A stretch of DNA of 64,000 nucleotides, from positions 1,005,488-1,069,487 of the forward strand of contig OZ004585.1 of NCBI GenBank assembly GCA_963924555.1. The letters run 5' to 3'. The stretch is from Crambe crambe (Eukaryota > Porifera > Demospongiae > Poecilosclerida > Crambeidae). The notes under the pieces were generated by a model. That model was not told the origin of the DNA and ran no database searches. It worked only from the letters and a program-made list of their open reading frames with translations. The translations under genes and the position numbers were made by a program. This document shows, in pieces, positions 1 through 11,689 of the stretch; positions within the stretch are counted from its first letter, which is position 1, and each line of letters starts with the position of its first letter.

Positions 1-61
1 TTTTCTTGGGGACGAGGAGGAGGAAGAAGAAAGGCATTTAGCAGTGAGAGTGAATATGGTG

Positions 62-125
<64 letters not shown>

Positions 126-2931
126 GTACTTGGTATTGGTAGATCACCTCACCTGGATGATGACCATATCAGTACTTAGTAATAATATGGTGCTATCAAA
201 GATTATTTTCACTCGTTCCTTCCTTACCTTAGAAATTGATATGGATGTTGACTCCTTCAAGACTTATGAAGTGGACAGACTGAATGTCCTGGCCCTTGAC
301 TACGGCATGCAGGCAGGAGCCTTCAGCAGGTATGTAACCTGTCAAGACGTCCCTAGGTGCTCATAAGGTCTGCCTGAATACATCCTTGTGTATATGGTAG
401 TGAACTACAGTGGACCCTCACTAATCCGAACTCCAATCTGAATAGCCTTTAATCCAAACCTTCACAAAAGGCTTTAATCCGAACCTTCACAAATCCAAAT
501 AGCCATTATTTTGATGAAAACTAGAAAGTGGTCCATTCCAACTGTATGAGACAGGGGGCAATTATGACAGGACAGATGTCCACTTACAATAGAATGAAGA
601 ATAACTGGTGATTAAAATGCAAATTCAGTGCTCTGTGATCAGTCAACTGTGTCTGAGCATGCACCCTTAATATTAGTGGGGAATGAATCATGATGTAATT
701 CCATGGACTATTGTACTGACACTTCAGGTCTCTAAGGGCTGAAAAGTTAGAGCTGAAGGAGCAAAAGATAGCCAGAATTGCAGAACTGGAGAAGTCTGCT
801 CTCTCCGTGAGTCATAATAATATCTAAGCCTAATTCTTAGAATTTGGATCCAAGAATAGCAGTGTATCCAACCCCATGACTATTGGATCCAAGGATGTGG
901 AATTGGATCCAAGAGTAGGAATATGCTTAATAACTAGTGTGTTTAGTTTCTTGTCCTGGTTGTTTCAGGGTAGGAAGTCTCGAAGAGAACGTCGAAATTG
1001 GAAAGAAAACCACCCACGAGACTTATGAGGGAGACAGGGAAAGGTATCTGGACATAGAATTCTAAATAATGCACACCTTAAAATTCTAAATGATGCACAC
1101 CTTAATGTAATCTACTTCATGAGATAATAATTGTTGTACTTGTATTTCATTCTCATTCATATGGATCCAGTTCCCATTCCACCAGTCCAGAACCAGATGG
1201 CAGGGTGGAGTTCATCACTGAATTCGGTGGTGGCAATGACACAGTGGAGGATAAAAGAAAGAAAACTCTGGAGAATATTTCCAGATCAGAACCAAAAGAA
1301 AAGTCAGAATCCCATGCCAGTAATGACCATGCCCACAGGAAATTAGATGACAGGAAACGAGTACGGGAGAGGGATAGATCTCGAGATCACGAGTCATTGT
1401 TGTCGAGGAAGGAGAGAGGAGAGGAAGAGAAGTCCAGATCCAGTAGGAATCACCACTCCTCCCATCGGCGTCGGTCTCACACACCCGAGAGGTCACGTGA
1501 CCGATCCTCACGGCATAGACGATCATCCTATTCCAGATCTCGTTCAAGATCCAGGTAAGAAGTTGAATATAGTGGAGTTTCTCTTTGGGATGAAAAAGTG
1601 AGGGAAAACTAGAAAGTGGGGATTTGGATTTCAGGGACTCCACATTGAGCTACCTTGTAATTGTACTTGTAACTTTAATTGGGCTTTTTCTCTGTTGGTT
1701 AGGGACAGGTATTATTCCTCAAGAAAGTGATCCTATCGATCACGTTCCAGATCTCGGAGCCGGAGAAGAGATGATTATAGAGGCAGGAACAGAGAATGGG
1801 AACGAGATCACAGTAGAGATTGGAACCAGAGTAGGAGGAAGGGAAGATACTCGAGGAGTAGAAGTAGATCCGTTCCAGAAGTAGGGAGGACAAAATTCAT
1901 TCTAGAGCAGAGAGAAATATCACTCAGGAAGGAAGTCTCATTCTCGTTCCAGCAGTAGAAGTTCACAACGAAGTCCTCCAAGAAAACACTTGCGTTCAGA
2001 TTCCAGTAGAAGTCCATCAGTGAGGTCTCGTTCTGGTTCCAAAAGCAGGAGTAGAAATTCATCTCCTCCTCCAGTTAAGAAAAATGATGAGTCAGCAGAA
2101 TCAAAGTAGGGTAGAGTGGTGTGGAGTGTAAAGAAAGTGTATGTTGTTCTTACTGGATAGCACATTTACCAATTCCATTTACTTATTGTAGTTCCCAATT
2201 TTGTAAACCTTACATTTCTCCCTCCTTACCTTCTTTGAACAGATCTGTGAAGAGTGTTACTAAATCACAAGTGATATCTGATATGGTACAACAGTTGGAT
2301 GATTACGTAATGCTGTGCTGGTATTATTGCTAAAATGATTAGCTGACGCACAGGGAAAGAATGATGAAGAAGATGCAGGCACAGCTCAACAAGCAATGTA
2401 AATATTGAATGATGAATGCATACAAGCAAGAAGTTGTTCTTAATGACGTATGTGTTGTCAAGTATTCATAATTATTCTTGTAGACAAACTGGACAAAAAG
2501 GTACAGAAAGCAAAGGAGAAAGTGAAGAAAGCAGAGAGACTGGTAAGTCTCATCATGCAGTGGTGATTTTTTTTTCTTTATTGGGGGGGATTTCATGCTT
2601 TGCTAAAGAAATTCCCTTATTTGAATCTAATTTCTACCTGTGCAGGAGAGGGAGGAACGTCTCCAAGACCAACAAAGAAAGATGAAAGAGCTTGTAGTGA
2701 AGTATGTGGAGAATGAAGTGTTGTTAGTGCATGTTAAGAGCATGTATCACTGCATATGATTGCAGGGAACAAGTGACAGAACCAGACTACACCTTCACCA
2801 GCTCAGCCTCACTCTATAAGGATGAAAAGGCAGAGAAGGAGAGAGAGAGCCACTCTCTGACCCCTGATAGTCCTCATAGGATCCTCACTCTTGGGTTAAA
2901 GGATGATGGTAGACAGACTAATAATAGTTAA
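1..2931 (+). CDS. CLASRP: CLASRP-like SR-rich splicing regulator, 5' part outside window, frames broken
   Basis: CLASRP (CLK4-associating SR-rich protein, SFRS16) is a nuclear alternative-splicing factor. Exons recognised by order and similarity to the family: <1-58 (acidic, ends before GTGAGA), 233-329 (EIDMDVD..YGMQAGAF), 728-806 (SLRAEKLELKEQ), 969-1043 (GRKSRRERR), 1171-1554 (contains FITEFGG, the family's FITSFGG, then RS dipeptides), 1703 to about 2108 (RS repeats), then short charged exons near 2240, 2345, 2485 and 2645, and a last exon near 2766-2931 ending in TAA. The N-terminal DRY_EERY part lies left of the window. Odd: exon 969-1043 needs a one-base frame change to join both neighbours. 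The RS exon has an in-frame TGA at 1728-1730 and two later frame changes near 1873 and 1925. Either this is a decayed copy, or the sequence here has errors. Identity is firm; whether it is functional is open. Confidence 0.75.
66..126. repeat. (GA)n microsatellite in CLASRP-like intron
   Basis: About 60 bases of uninterrupted GA dinucleotides lie just after the splice donor at 59. The run is purine-rich on the coding strand and sits within the first visible intron. Confidence 0.95.
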
Positions 2932-3560
2932 CTTACTAGAGGGTGTGGTACAGTGGGCTGGGTTTCATTTCTATGGGGATCATGTGTATTGGCCAGCTGA
3001 TGTGTGTTGACATTTAGCTTATTATTGTATAAACTTTGCATGTTTCCAGCAAAGCAAACAACAGAGGTCCAGTGATACACATCATTGAAGATGTTTCTGT
3101 TTTATGCAGATTACTATTTTGGGAGATTCATGTGATTTTGAAGGAAGAACAAGTATCAGAAAACGTTTGTACATACTAGTCATGTAGGTACCTGTGTGCA
3201 TTTAATGGTTTATTATTAATTATGGTGGGTTAAATTCTATGATGGAATGAGCACTGTTCTAGAAATAAAACTGGTTCAGATCAGTTCTAGTCAGCTACGA
3301 AGTGACAATCATGATTGAAAAAACAGTCTTACACTGATTCTATTATTATAGGGCTGTAGGAAGTGGTCTGACTAAATCCCTACCCACTTTTTGCTATTAC
3401 ATATTTGTAAAACAATAGTTAATACATCCACTTACACAAGCCTAGGAAATAAATGTTTACAGCTATACATTATGTAATTGTTAGTGTAAAATTCAGTGTG
3501 GTCAAGAAAAATTGGCGCTGCCTAACCACTTCAAAATGCTTCCTATATAATTATGGCCCT
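2932..3560. other. Non-coding, 3' flank of CLASRP-like gene
   Basis: AT-rich DNA with no convincing exon. It probably holds the 3' untranslated region of the plus-strand gene and the 3' end of the minus-strand TRAF-like gene. Confidence 0.6.
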
Positions 3561-3562
3561 GT

Positions 3563-4116
3563 TTATGATTTATAACGACAACAACAAAAAACAAGAACAA
3601 TGATAGCTAAACTAATTTTTAAAGAATGTTCTGTCCACTTGACTGCCTTATCATCGCTTTCTTTCTCTATTGATTCTATAGTCTCAGTTTTACTGTTCTT
3701 ATTGTCTTCATTGTAGACGTATATTAAATACTTATTAAACCACAAAAACGACCACCATAAAAAAGTACCAATAAGCCAGACTATCATACCTATATTTTTA
3801 TTTCTTTTCTTTGACTCAGCTGTATTTTCACTTTTTTTCTTTGACTCAGTGGTATTTTCACTTCTTTTCTTTGACTCGGCCGTATTTTCACTTTTCTTTA
3901 ACTCTTGCTCGAGCAAAGTGTCGAGAACTGGGAGGTGTGCCTTACCATCCTGCTCATGTGTTTCCATATCTTTTCTCTTCTTCTCCATTTTACATCCAAT
4001 CGGCTTATACTTGCACGGTATCTCAGTGTACAGGCATTGATTTTCTCTATGTTTGTTTAGTTGATTAACAGTTCCTTCCCATTTACATTTGCCCTTACCA
4101 CATTTTACACGGTGAC
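3563..4116 (-). CDS. TRAF-type zinc-finger protein, last exon, with two membrane segments
   Basis: The minus-strand exon probably starts at 4116, after a clear acceptor (ttactcactag). It reads HRVKCGKGKC..H..C followed by IPCKYKPIGC..MEKKRKDMETHEQ, which is the Cys/His spacing of TRAF-type zinc fingers. Then come a lysine/serine-rich linker with three copies of an ENTAESKK-like repeat, a hydrophobic stretch (GMIVWLIGTFLWWSFLWF), a charged loop, and a second hydrophobic stretch near the C-terminus (LKISLAIIVLVFCCC). It ends in TAA. TRAF zinc fingers mediate adaptor assembly under immune and TNF-type receptors. The TRAF-C (MATH) domain is absent and replaced by membrane segments, which is unusual. 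An upstream RING exon would lie to the right but was not identified. Confidence 0.65.
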
Positions 4117-4260
4117 CTAGTGAGTAATAATTTAGAGGAAAAGTGAATTGACAGTACATGAAAGAACCAAAATTCAGTAGTTGCAACTAAAATTCCAAGC
4201 AGTGCACACCTGGTAGCTACCTGTAGAATGCAAAGTTTGCAGCTAAAGGATGACTTAATA

Positions 4261-4512
4261 GTCTCGCGAGCCAGCCCTTTCACCTTTGGAAGGAAAGGGT
4301 CTGGTCAACACTCCACACAAGTTTTGTGTCAGTGCCAGGATCTTGGCACTCCAATCAGATTCCATTGCATCAGAACACATCATTAGTCACAAAACAAGAA
4401 AAAATTATTATTGCACAGGCAAGAGTTACATTACTGTTGCAAATTGAACACACCCAAATAACTCGTGTGGAGACCCTTTCCTCCTTAAGGTGAAAGGCTA
4501 GCTCGCAAGAAA
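4261..4512. mobile_element. MITE of the TAGTCTCGCG family, about 250 bp
   Basis: The left end (gtctcgcgagccagccctt...) and the reverse complement of the right end (..ttgcgagctagcctttcac) match over about 45 bases, including a shared ggaaagggtct block. There is no coding capacity. Related ends occur at 14277-14886, 11247-11315 and 57622-57650. Confidence 0.75.
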
Positions 4513-5340
4513 GGACTTGATATGTAGCTACTACTGCTTGTTGGTGTTAGTGTTACTTACATGTCACCTTATTGTAAGTAAACAAGTTAGTCTTTAAAAA
4601 GACTTATGCCTCGGCACTGGTAGGCTGTGGTAGCTAGCTATATGGAAATATTAATAGTACACACTGTTGAAGTTCAAGTTTTTTGTAATCAATGAAGCTA
4701 GGGTCTGGGCTCTTGTAGCTATGTTAATGTCAATTTCTGTGATAAGTTACTTGTGCATGTGTCTCAGTGCCCTCTGGCTTCTCAAATGTTCACTTAAGGC
4801 CTGTAGTCTTTGATTTCGTCTTTCTGCTTTTATACTCTCTGACTTGTAATCGTCAATGCTAGTGCCGTCTGGCTAATCGTGGCCTGTTCACGCTGGCTTT
4901 CTTATTCACTAGACTGTGTTACGCTTTGGCATGTAGTCGATATTCTCTCGTGCTCTTGACCTTCTTGGCTTTCCTTGTGCCTGGCTATTAATCGTGGCCT
5001 GCTTATTGAAATGTTCACTTGTGATCACATACTGTCGTCTCTGCTGTTTCTGTTCGTTACTTTTGCTGTCTGTCTCTGAGATTTCTAGTTCTGTGTTCTG
5101 CTTGAATTACATCATTTTTGAACATTACATCATGGTGTGTGGTTAGAGATACGGCTTCCCCACAAGCGACTATTTGTTTGGCTTGTGGTTGTTTAGCAGT
5201 AGTCAGAGAAAGTGTTAGAGAAGGAGGCAAAGCAGTGGATTGGAAGTGGAAATGATTATATGTGCAGAAAATGCTTCAACATCTTCTCTACTTTTATTAA
5301 AAGAAAGCAGGTAGCTAAATGTAGCTACAACTAGGTTCAA
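4513..5340. other. No gene recognised
   Basis: Low-complexity, pyrimidine-rich plus strand with scattered tagctagc strings. A short open stretch near 5140-5300 (LVRSKCF-like) could be the decayed 5' part of the DUF6589 copy that follows, but no motif supports this. Confidence 0.4.
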
Positions 5341-5357
5341 GCTAGTTATTTACACAG

Positions 5358-8300
5358 GTGCTTATTGATGGTGTGAGTAAGGCTATTTCTACCTTAGTGA
5401 CAGGCCCGCAAGAAGATGCACCAGAAAGAAGTAAAAGATCCAGGAGTGACACCTCTTGCAATCTGATACCAGCCAAGAGGTCATGTCAACTAGCTTATGA
5501 AAATTGCAATACTATAATAAAATTATGCACAGCACCTAGAGGTACTTCTGTAACACTTGCTGCAACATCTACTTCCAGGAGAAATCTCTTCTCCAGATTG
5601 GTATAACTACTGTATGTAAAAAAATTAAGTAAAAATCTCTACAATATGGCAAGTTCTTCATCCTCTAGCAGTACCACTGTTTCTTCATTGGCTCCTGCCA
5701 TAATACATTCAGCTTCTGCTTCAAAGACACCTGAAGGTCCATCTTCTCAACCAGTTTCATCTAATTCTCCAGACGTGTCTGTATGTAAATCATTATCATC
5801 TGTTACATTACACAAATCAATGCATGGTATTAATAGATCTGTTTGAAGTACAAGGAGAGAGTTCAAAGATACTTGCTTACTCCAAGCAGGAAATATGTTG
5901 GTCGAGCTGTGGCTAGACGTAGTAAAATTGCACTTGTTTGAAAGATTCTGCTACCAAACACTACATGTTGAAACGAATTGGCATGTTGATTCGCAAAGAG
6001 CTTGAAAAAATGTGCTCAGATAACACAAAGTCAATCTTGCGTAGCCAGTCAATTGACACTCTAAAATGCTTCACCTGGGATAAGCTACTGTCGGAGCTGT
6101 CATCAAATGCCCCAATCTTGCTGCATATATTGCAGTCTAGCACATATACTCGCCAGCCGAAACTGAACCGCAATTAATGCTGCAATTGGAATGTGCTCTG
6201 CGATTCTTTTGAAATTGCGGTACTCAAAGATGTCTGCTGTACAGAAGATTGTCTTTGATTCTGTATGCAGGAAGCAGCGGAAAGCAGGTAGCTTTGCATA
6301 TTATTTGCGTAAATTCATTAATTTTTATACTCGTACAGGTTTATGAACGACTGCAGAAAGTTAACCTCAGTGTTTCACATGCTGCCAGTACTAGACTTGT
6401 GAACAAAATTGGGCTCAACCATGATGCATTTATGAAAGAGTGGCAGCAACAGCGCACTGAAATTCTGAGGAATGCTTCTCAAGTATGTATAGCTATAATA
6501 GTTGTAACAGTATTTGCTAGCTATATCTTCCTGCATGGTGAGTAGGAGAGTAATGGTGGGCCTATGAGTGCTGAAATTACAGAGAGTGAGGACGTTGAGG
6601 ATGAAATGGATGACCTAGAAGACAGCAGTGAATCAGATGATGAAACAAGTGACGACTCCAGCTCATTCACTACTGACTTGGACAGAAATGACACTGATAA
6701 TGTCTCTGTTACTATAGTGATGATGTAATCTTTCGAAGATGAAGGTGAAATTGAATGTGATATTGCTGTAGATGAAACTTCATGCAAGAAAAGAGGGACT
6801 GCAGAAATGGATGTAGATGCTGAAGGAACACCAAATCCATCTGGTATTGTATATAATGGTTAATGGTTACTATACATTATTTGTACATTTACCCAGCTTT
6901 AAGTCCTATCTATGGATACAAGATTGTGGGGGACAATATTGATAAAGGGGTCAAAGCTCACTTTATGAGAAGTGAAAAATACCGCAACCACTCTATGCAC
7001 TATTTTCATTCTTTTGCCGTTCTAAACAGGTAAAAACAAGATAATTTATAAATTTTAACCATGCAACTTTATCTGGCTTTCAATAGAATTGATCATAGTT
7101 CCCTTCCTGACTCCTTTCCTTCAACCTGCTTAGACAGCTCTAAGTGCAGGGCAAAATTTTTGTTGCCTTCATCAGAAGATGACTTTGGTATCTTGGTTTC
7201 AAGGGTTCTGGCCAACAATATGCCTTTTTTCAAACTTACATTTGATGATGTTATAAGTTGGCACATCAAACATAAAGAAATGTCCTCCAAGTCTGTTGTT
7301 GTAAGTGTATAAATTGCATGCAAAACTTAAACATTTTTACTGAACTGATTTATAAGGTTCCTCTGGGAGTCCTTCTAAAAAATGAAAATAGGGGAGAAGA
7401 CATGGTTGAAATTGTGTTATATCTACACCAGTATGTTCCAGCTGCTCAACATTCAACTATTGCATACACAACGAGCAACGGAAAGAAACTGGAAGTGCCT
7501 CAGTATCACTTAGAGAAGGTTTTGTTTGGTGGGGATCAGCTTACCACTGTACGAGCACGGAGTGCTAAGAAAGCCAGAGTAAATTGTCTCTCTTCGGTGA
7601 GTCGTCTAGAAGGGCTCATTCCCTGCACTGAGGATTTTCATGTTAAACTTAATTTTCTTGATGTAATTGATCACTGTTCATTTTTTCCCCACCAAATCTG
7701 CCTCTCAACATGGTACCATGTACCAGCTGCGAAATCTGATTCAGCGGGAAAATGTTTCCACAGATCCTGTTCACAGTTTCAATGTGATGATTTCTTCAAG
7801 TTGGTTGTGCACTGTCACATTCTAGCTGCTGCTATGAAAATTTTTAAAGATGAAAGCTCTTGATGAGGTTAGCTCTAACTATACTGTCTACTACACACAT
7901 AAAAACAACCATCTATCTATTAATAGGTTCCGATTATTAATAGTGTTGAAAATCCGTGGATGAACACTGCTGAAGAACGCAAGTCTGTTTTAGTTGATGT
8001 ATGTCTAAGTCTTGTGGATGAGTTTGCATCTTTTTCTTATAATACACACCCTACACTATCAAATGATAAGGTGAGTCATAAATGACACCTATATCTCATG
8101 CTTGTGATCTAGACATATACTCAGGTGTTGGAATATGGAAAAAGACTGCTAAGCACAGGATGCTCCTACCTAGAGTTTAGTGATGCTATCAAGGAAGGTG
8201 ATGGGGAGAGAGTGCTAAGATGCTGGAAGTATTTACTTCCCCTATTCAAGAGCTCAGGGAGGAAGAATTATGCAGTTGAGGTACTTAACATGCTCTGCCA

Positions 8301-8619
8301 GTACCATTATATGCTTACACCTCGAAAAGCCCAAGAACTAATATGGAGTCGATTCATCAGCACTCATAATGTGCCTGGCCACAACATTCCATGTGACCTT
8401 CACCAAGAACATTTGAACCACATAGTGAAGGATGCAATTCGGGGTCTTCAAGCTAACAAGACAGGAAGTAGTATCATCAGAGTGGCAAAGATATTGGGAA
8501 CTGTATCCCCTGTATTGAATGCATTTGATTCAGAAAACCAAGTCAGGAACCTTTCTGGAGCTCATGCTATACCTTCAACTGAGAAAGATCGTGATCTTAT
8601 TCTTCAGCATTTGATTTGA
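5358..8619 (+). pseudogene. DUF6589-family gene, decayed copy
   Basis: Successive plus-strand exons resemble DUF6589 proteins of sponges, cnidarians and fungi: a low-complexity N-terminus (5358-5790), KYKERVQRYLLTPSRK (5846), HYMLKRIGMLIRKELEKMCS (5953), SLILYAGSSGKQ (6249), VYERLQKVNLSVSH (6340), an acidic segment (6547-6840), YKIVGDNIDKGVKAHFMRS (6918), VPLGVLLKNENRGEDMVEIV (7357), LFGGDQLT (7525), QHGTMYQLRNLIQRENVS in a different frame (7708), CDDFFKLVVHCHILAAAM (7784), and the hallmark WKYLLPLF..HNVPGHNIPCDLHQEHLN (8224-8425). Breaks: frame changes near 5938, 6180, 6250, 7690 and 7785, TAA at 6726-6728, and TGA at 8617-8619 before a still recognisable tail (NPRDVLNEQG, 8668). Introns have GT/AG ends. 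The function of DUF6589 is unknown; its multicopy, decayed state suggests a mobile or selfish origin (inference). Confidence 0.75.
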
Positions 8620-9525
8620 TTCAATATTTTCAATCACCAACAGAATAGGTATCATTTTTCATTCAAGAATCCTAGAGATGTGCTAAATGAACAGGGATAA
8701 AATAATAGACTGGATGATTACAAAATTTTGATTAGCTAGCTACTTAATCATAGTTGGTTGAACACTGTGAACATTTACACATACATCACAGCAACCAACA
8801 AATGTACGTGAATAGCCATCGAATTTGGAAAAAAGATTGTCCCTTCGACATTCTGATTGGTTGTTTATGTATTCAACCATATCTTTATCAATGTATCCTC
8901 CAGCTTTCGGCTTTTTCACAAGAACTGCTAAAGAGAGTTGATGATCTCTCCCTGCACGTCCAGTTTCTTGTATATAAGACTCAATGTTTGCCGGTGAGCC
9001 AAAATGTATAACCTGGCGAATATCAGGCAAGTTGACACCCATTCCAAAGGCCACAGTGCACACAACTATTCTCAGTGGGGACTCAGTTGTAAACAAGTGT
9101 AAAATCTCATCTTTAACCACATTTTCTGTGCAACTAAGGTACATATCCATTAGCCTAAACTTTGGAAAGTCAGGAGAACCTGGGGGCTCATAAAACTCAG
9201 TTCTGAAGTAGTTCTTGAAGACTAAGTATATAGTTGAACAGTCTGCATATGATCTACAGTAAATGATTATTCTAGGACATTATGACCTTTCTTTTTTCAG
9301 TCTCAAAGCAACTGACATAAATACTTCCTCTAGTGAAGTGAACTTTATGACGGAGTACATGATATTATCCTTACAAGGACATTTTGACACAATTAATGGA
9401 TTATTCATACCAATAATCCTTATAACATTTGAACTGCAGTTATAATTATACATATATCCCACCTAATACATTTACTCCCATAGAGAAAAGTGCTCTTACT
9501 GTCATAAATTCCCTCCCTTAGGGTA

Positions 9526-9562
9526 AAGTGCGTTATGACTCATAACGCACAGTCATAACGCA
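9526..9562. repeat. Short palindrome gtgcgttatga/tcataacgcac
   Basis: A 23-base palindrome centred near 9539 is followed at once by a third half-copy (gtcataacgcac). It sits inside the long helicase intron. The function is unknown; it could be the tip of a small foldback element. Confidence 0.7.
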
Positions 9563-9599
9563 CTGTTCCCCAGGCTATGAATAACAACAGTTTTAGGTT

Positions 9600-9860
9600 T
9601 TCTGAAGCTGACTGTTGGAAGAAGATGATAATGAAGATGATCTATGAGATAATGATCAGATAACATTGTCATTAACTAGCTATTATCAGATAACATTGTC
9701 ATTAACTAGCTATTACTAAAGAGTATCTCTGTATTATGTTGGTAGTTTATAGCTGACTGTTGGAAGAAGATGATTATGAAGATAATGATCAGATAACATT
9801 GTCATTAACTATTACTAAAGAATCTATTTCTGTCTCTGGGTAGTTTATAGCTGATTGTTA
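9600..9860. repeat. Imperfect tandem duplication, two long units plus a partial unit
   Basis: The block starting gctgactgttggaagaagatga recurs at 9607 and 9751, each followed by gatcagataacattgtcatt and ctattactaaag. A further short duplication of tcagataacattgtcatt occurs inside the first unit. Non-coding, within the helicase intron. Confidence 0.8.
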
Positions 9861-10267
9861 GAAAATGAAGAAGTCATCTGGTGCTGGGTCACAAGGAAAC
9901 TTTATAGCTATTTTTTCTTGCAATTTTCCACAAGAAGAAATTATTTCTAAGGCCCATTTGGTATTTTTTCAGTATTTTTTGGCGTCATACCTTCCGCTAG
10001 CTTCGCTGTCGCTAGCAAACACAAAACGTGGGTGGAGGAACTCGTTAATAGCTGGGTGTGGGCATGGGAGGAGTTCGAGTTGAGCCTCGTAGTTCGTAGT
10101 CTTGCTCGAGAGCACGAGGCTCCGTAGAGTTGGCGTCTAAGCAACGGCACATCCCAGGACAGGGACAAGCTAGCCATGGCAGGAGTTTTCGTTTTGTTTT
10201 AAATTTTGTAACTAAGGGGTAGCTACAGACCGACCAATGAAATCGTGCGCCCTGGGGATATATAACA

Positions 10268-10380
10268 GTTAGAACACGGTAGTCCTGGTGATTATGGCCA
10301 AATAAACAACCTTATCCTCGGGCTGCGCCCTCGGATTCGGTTGTTTATTGGCCATAATCACCAGACTACCGTGTTCTAAC
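10268..10380. repeat. Near-perfect hairpin element, arms of 44 and 42 bases
   Basis: The left arm 10268-10311 (gttagaacacggtagtcc...) is repeated inverted at 10339-10380 with only two one-base indels. The loop of about 27 bases is GC-rich. It lies within the helicase intron. It is probably a foldback-type MITE; as RNA it would form a long stem. Confidence 0.9.
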
Positions 10381-11246
10381 TATTACATAATTATACATAA
10401 GCATTATAATTGCAGTGAGAGCCATGACCTTCACTGTGCTTGGTATCAAACTGCGTACTTCACCAATCCTAGACAGTACCATCCGAAAATTTTCTCCCCT
10501 GCAAAACATTAGCTATCTGTCATGTAGCTAGCATAGTGTATAGTAATTACCATTGGATAACAGTATGAGCTTCATCTATTATCAAAGCCTGAAGGTGACG
10601 AGTATAAACCTCTCCAAGCAGCATAGTACGCCACTTTCGAGAACCAAGCAGCATTTCAGGTGTGAAATACACCACTTGATAGTTTCCCTTCACCACTGCC
10701 TCTTCATCGAATTCTGCATCACACTGCTGATTGTTAAAAACTGATCCAGAAACATAACAGGCCTTTATTCCACACAGGGTTAATGCCGTTACCTGTATCA
10801 TTTTTTCCTACTTGATACTACACATCGTATCATCAGATACACTACACTTACTTGATCTTTCATTATAGCTAAGAGAGGAGTAACCACAATGATGATGGAT
10901 GGCTTTGCTTTCTTCATAAAGTTTATCATACAACCAAGGAAGGCACTGGAAACAGGCACTTTTCCCAAAACCTGTAGGTAGGATAACAAATACGTCACCC
11001 TTCAGAATCCCACCAATAATCTTCTCTTGTTCTGGCTTCACAGACAGCCCAAGCCTGCTGAAAACTTCTCTGATCGCACTCGAAATAGCTACAGCCATGA
11101 TGATGATCCAAGAAAAGAGCGGGCTCCGCGGGCTCCAAAAAGCAGATGATTTTAGAAACGCAAGTTTATGGCTATATCACATGATGGATCCAAGCGATCT
11201 GATTGGCGCGTCGTTTTTCATGCGCGACACAAGTCGTTGATGCTAG

Positions 11247-11315
11247 GGTCACCAGACCCTTTCTCTTCCCCCGCCCCCAAGAAAAGAAAGGTAAAGGGTC
11301 GGCTACGCCAGACTA
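11247..11315. mobile_element. Short MITE relative with accctttc / ggtaaagggtc inverted ends
   Basis: The sequence ccagaccctttc...ggtaaagggtcggctacgcc is an inverted pair around a C-rich core. A second copy with the same cccccaagaaaa core is found near 14988-15031. The ends match the TAGTCTCGCG-family MITEs. Confidence 0.65.
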
Positions 11316-11689
11316 TATGTTCCTGTGGTTGTTTATTTGCACTTACACTTCAATAAACAAAATACATTTTCCATAAACAGTTCTATTTTAACTTGGGCCC
11401 CTCACATATGAATTTGGGAACCTTTGACTTTAAACTCAGAAGTTTCAGAACTATTTGGAATTACCCCATTTTTGGTGGCATATACAGCTAACTAGCTGAT
11501 TATAGTTTAATAACATACCTGCACTCAATAAATGCTCCATCTTGAGAGTGTATATAAACATGACAGCTATCAACAACCACCATAGCCTCCACCTGTCCCG
11601 GAAGCTCCGGGACAGTCCCTGAATAGTGATCGCTAAATGTGTCCCGCAACGGATTTACATAAGGCTATTGATTGTCCCGGTGTCAAAGT

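Larger units (their letters stand above)
8740..11098 (-). pseudogene. RecQ-like superfamily 2 DNA helicase, interrupted
   Basis: The first exon begins at ATG 11098 (MAVAISSAIREVF..). It carries helicase motif I (LPTGFGKS) and, after a frame change near 10905, motif Ia (VVTPLLAIMKDQ). The exon at about 10790-10550 has the DEAH motif II. The exon at about 10505-10395 has motif III (MALTA). After an intron of about 0.95 kb, the exon from 9440 gives IIGMNNPLIV and then IIIYCRSYADC. The exon body at 9230-8740 has motif V (AFGMGVNLPD) and motif VI (QETGRAGRD), ending in TAG. Breaks: the frame change near 10905, and an in-frame TAA at 9280-9282 between KKERS and CPRIIIYC. The order matches ATP-dependent 3'-5' unwinding enzymes, but this copy cannot make a full product. 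It faces the DUF6589 copy tail to tail, 120 bases apart. Confidence 0.75.

Noticed and set aside
1215-1643. 142-codon minus-strand frame opposite the RS exon
   Set aside because: Antisense shadow of RS-encoding codons; no homology, and the plus strand has the recognised FITEFGG block.
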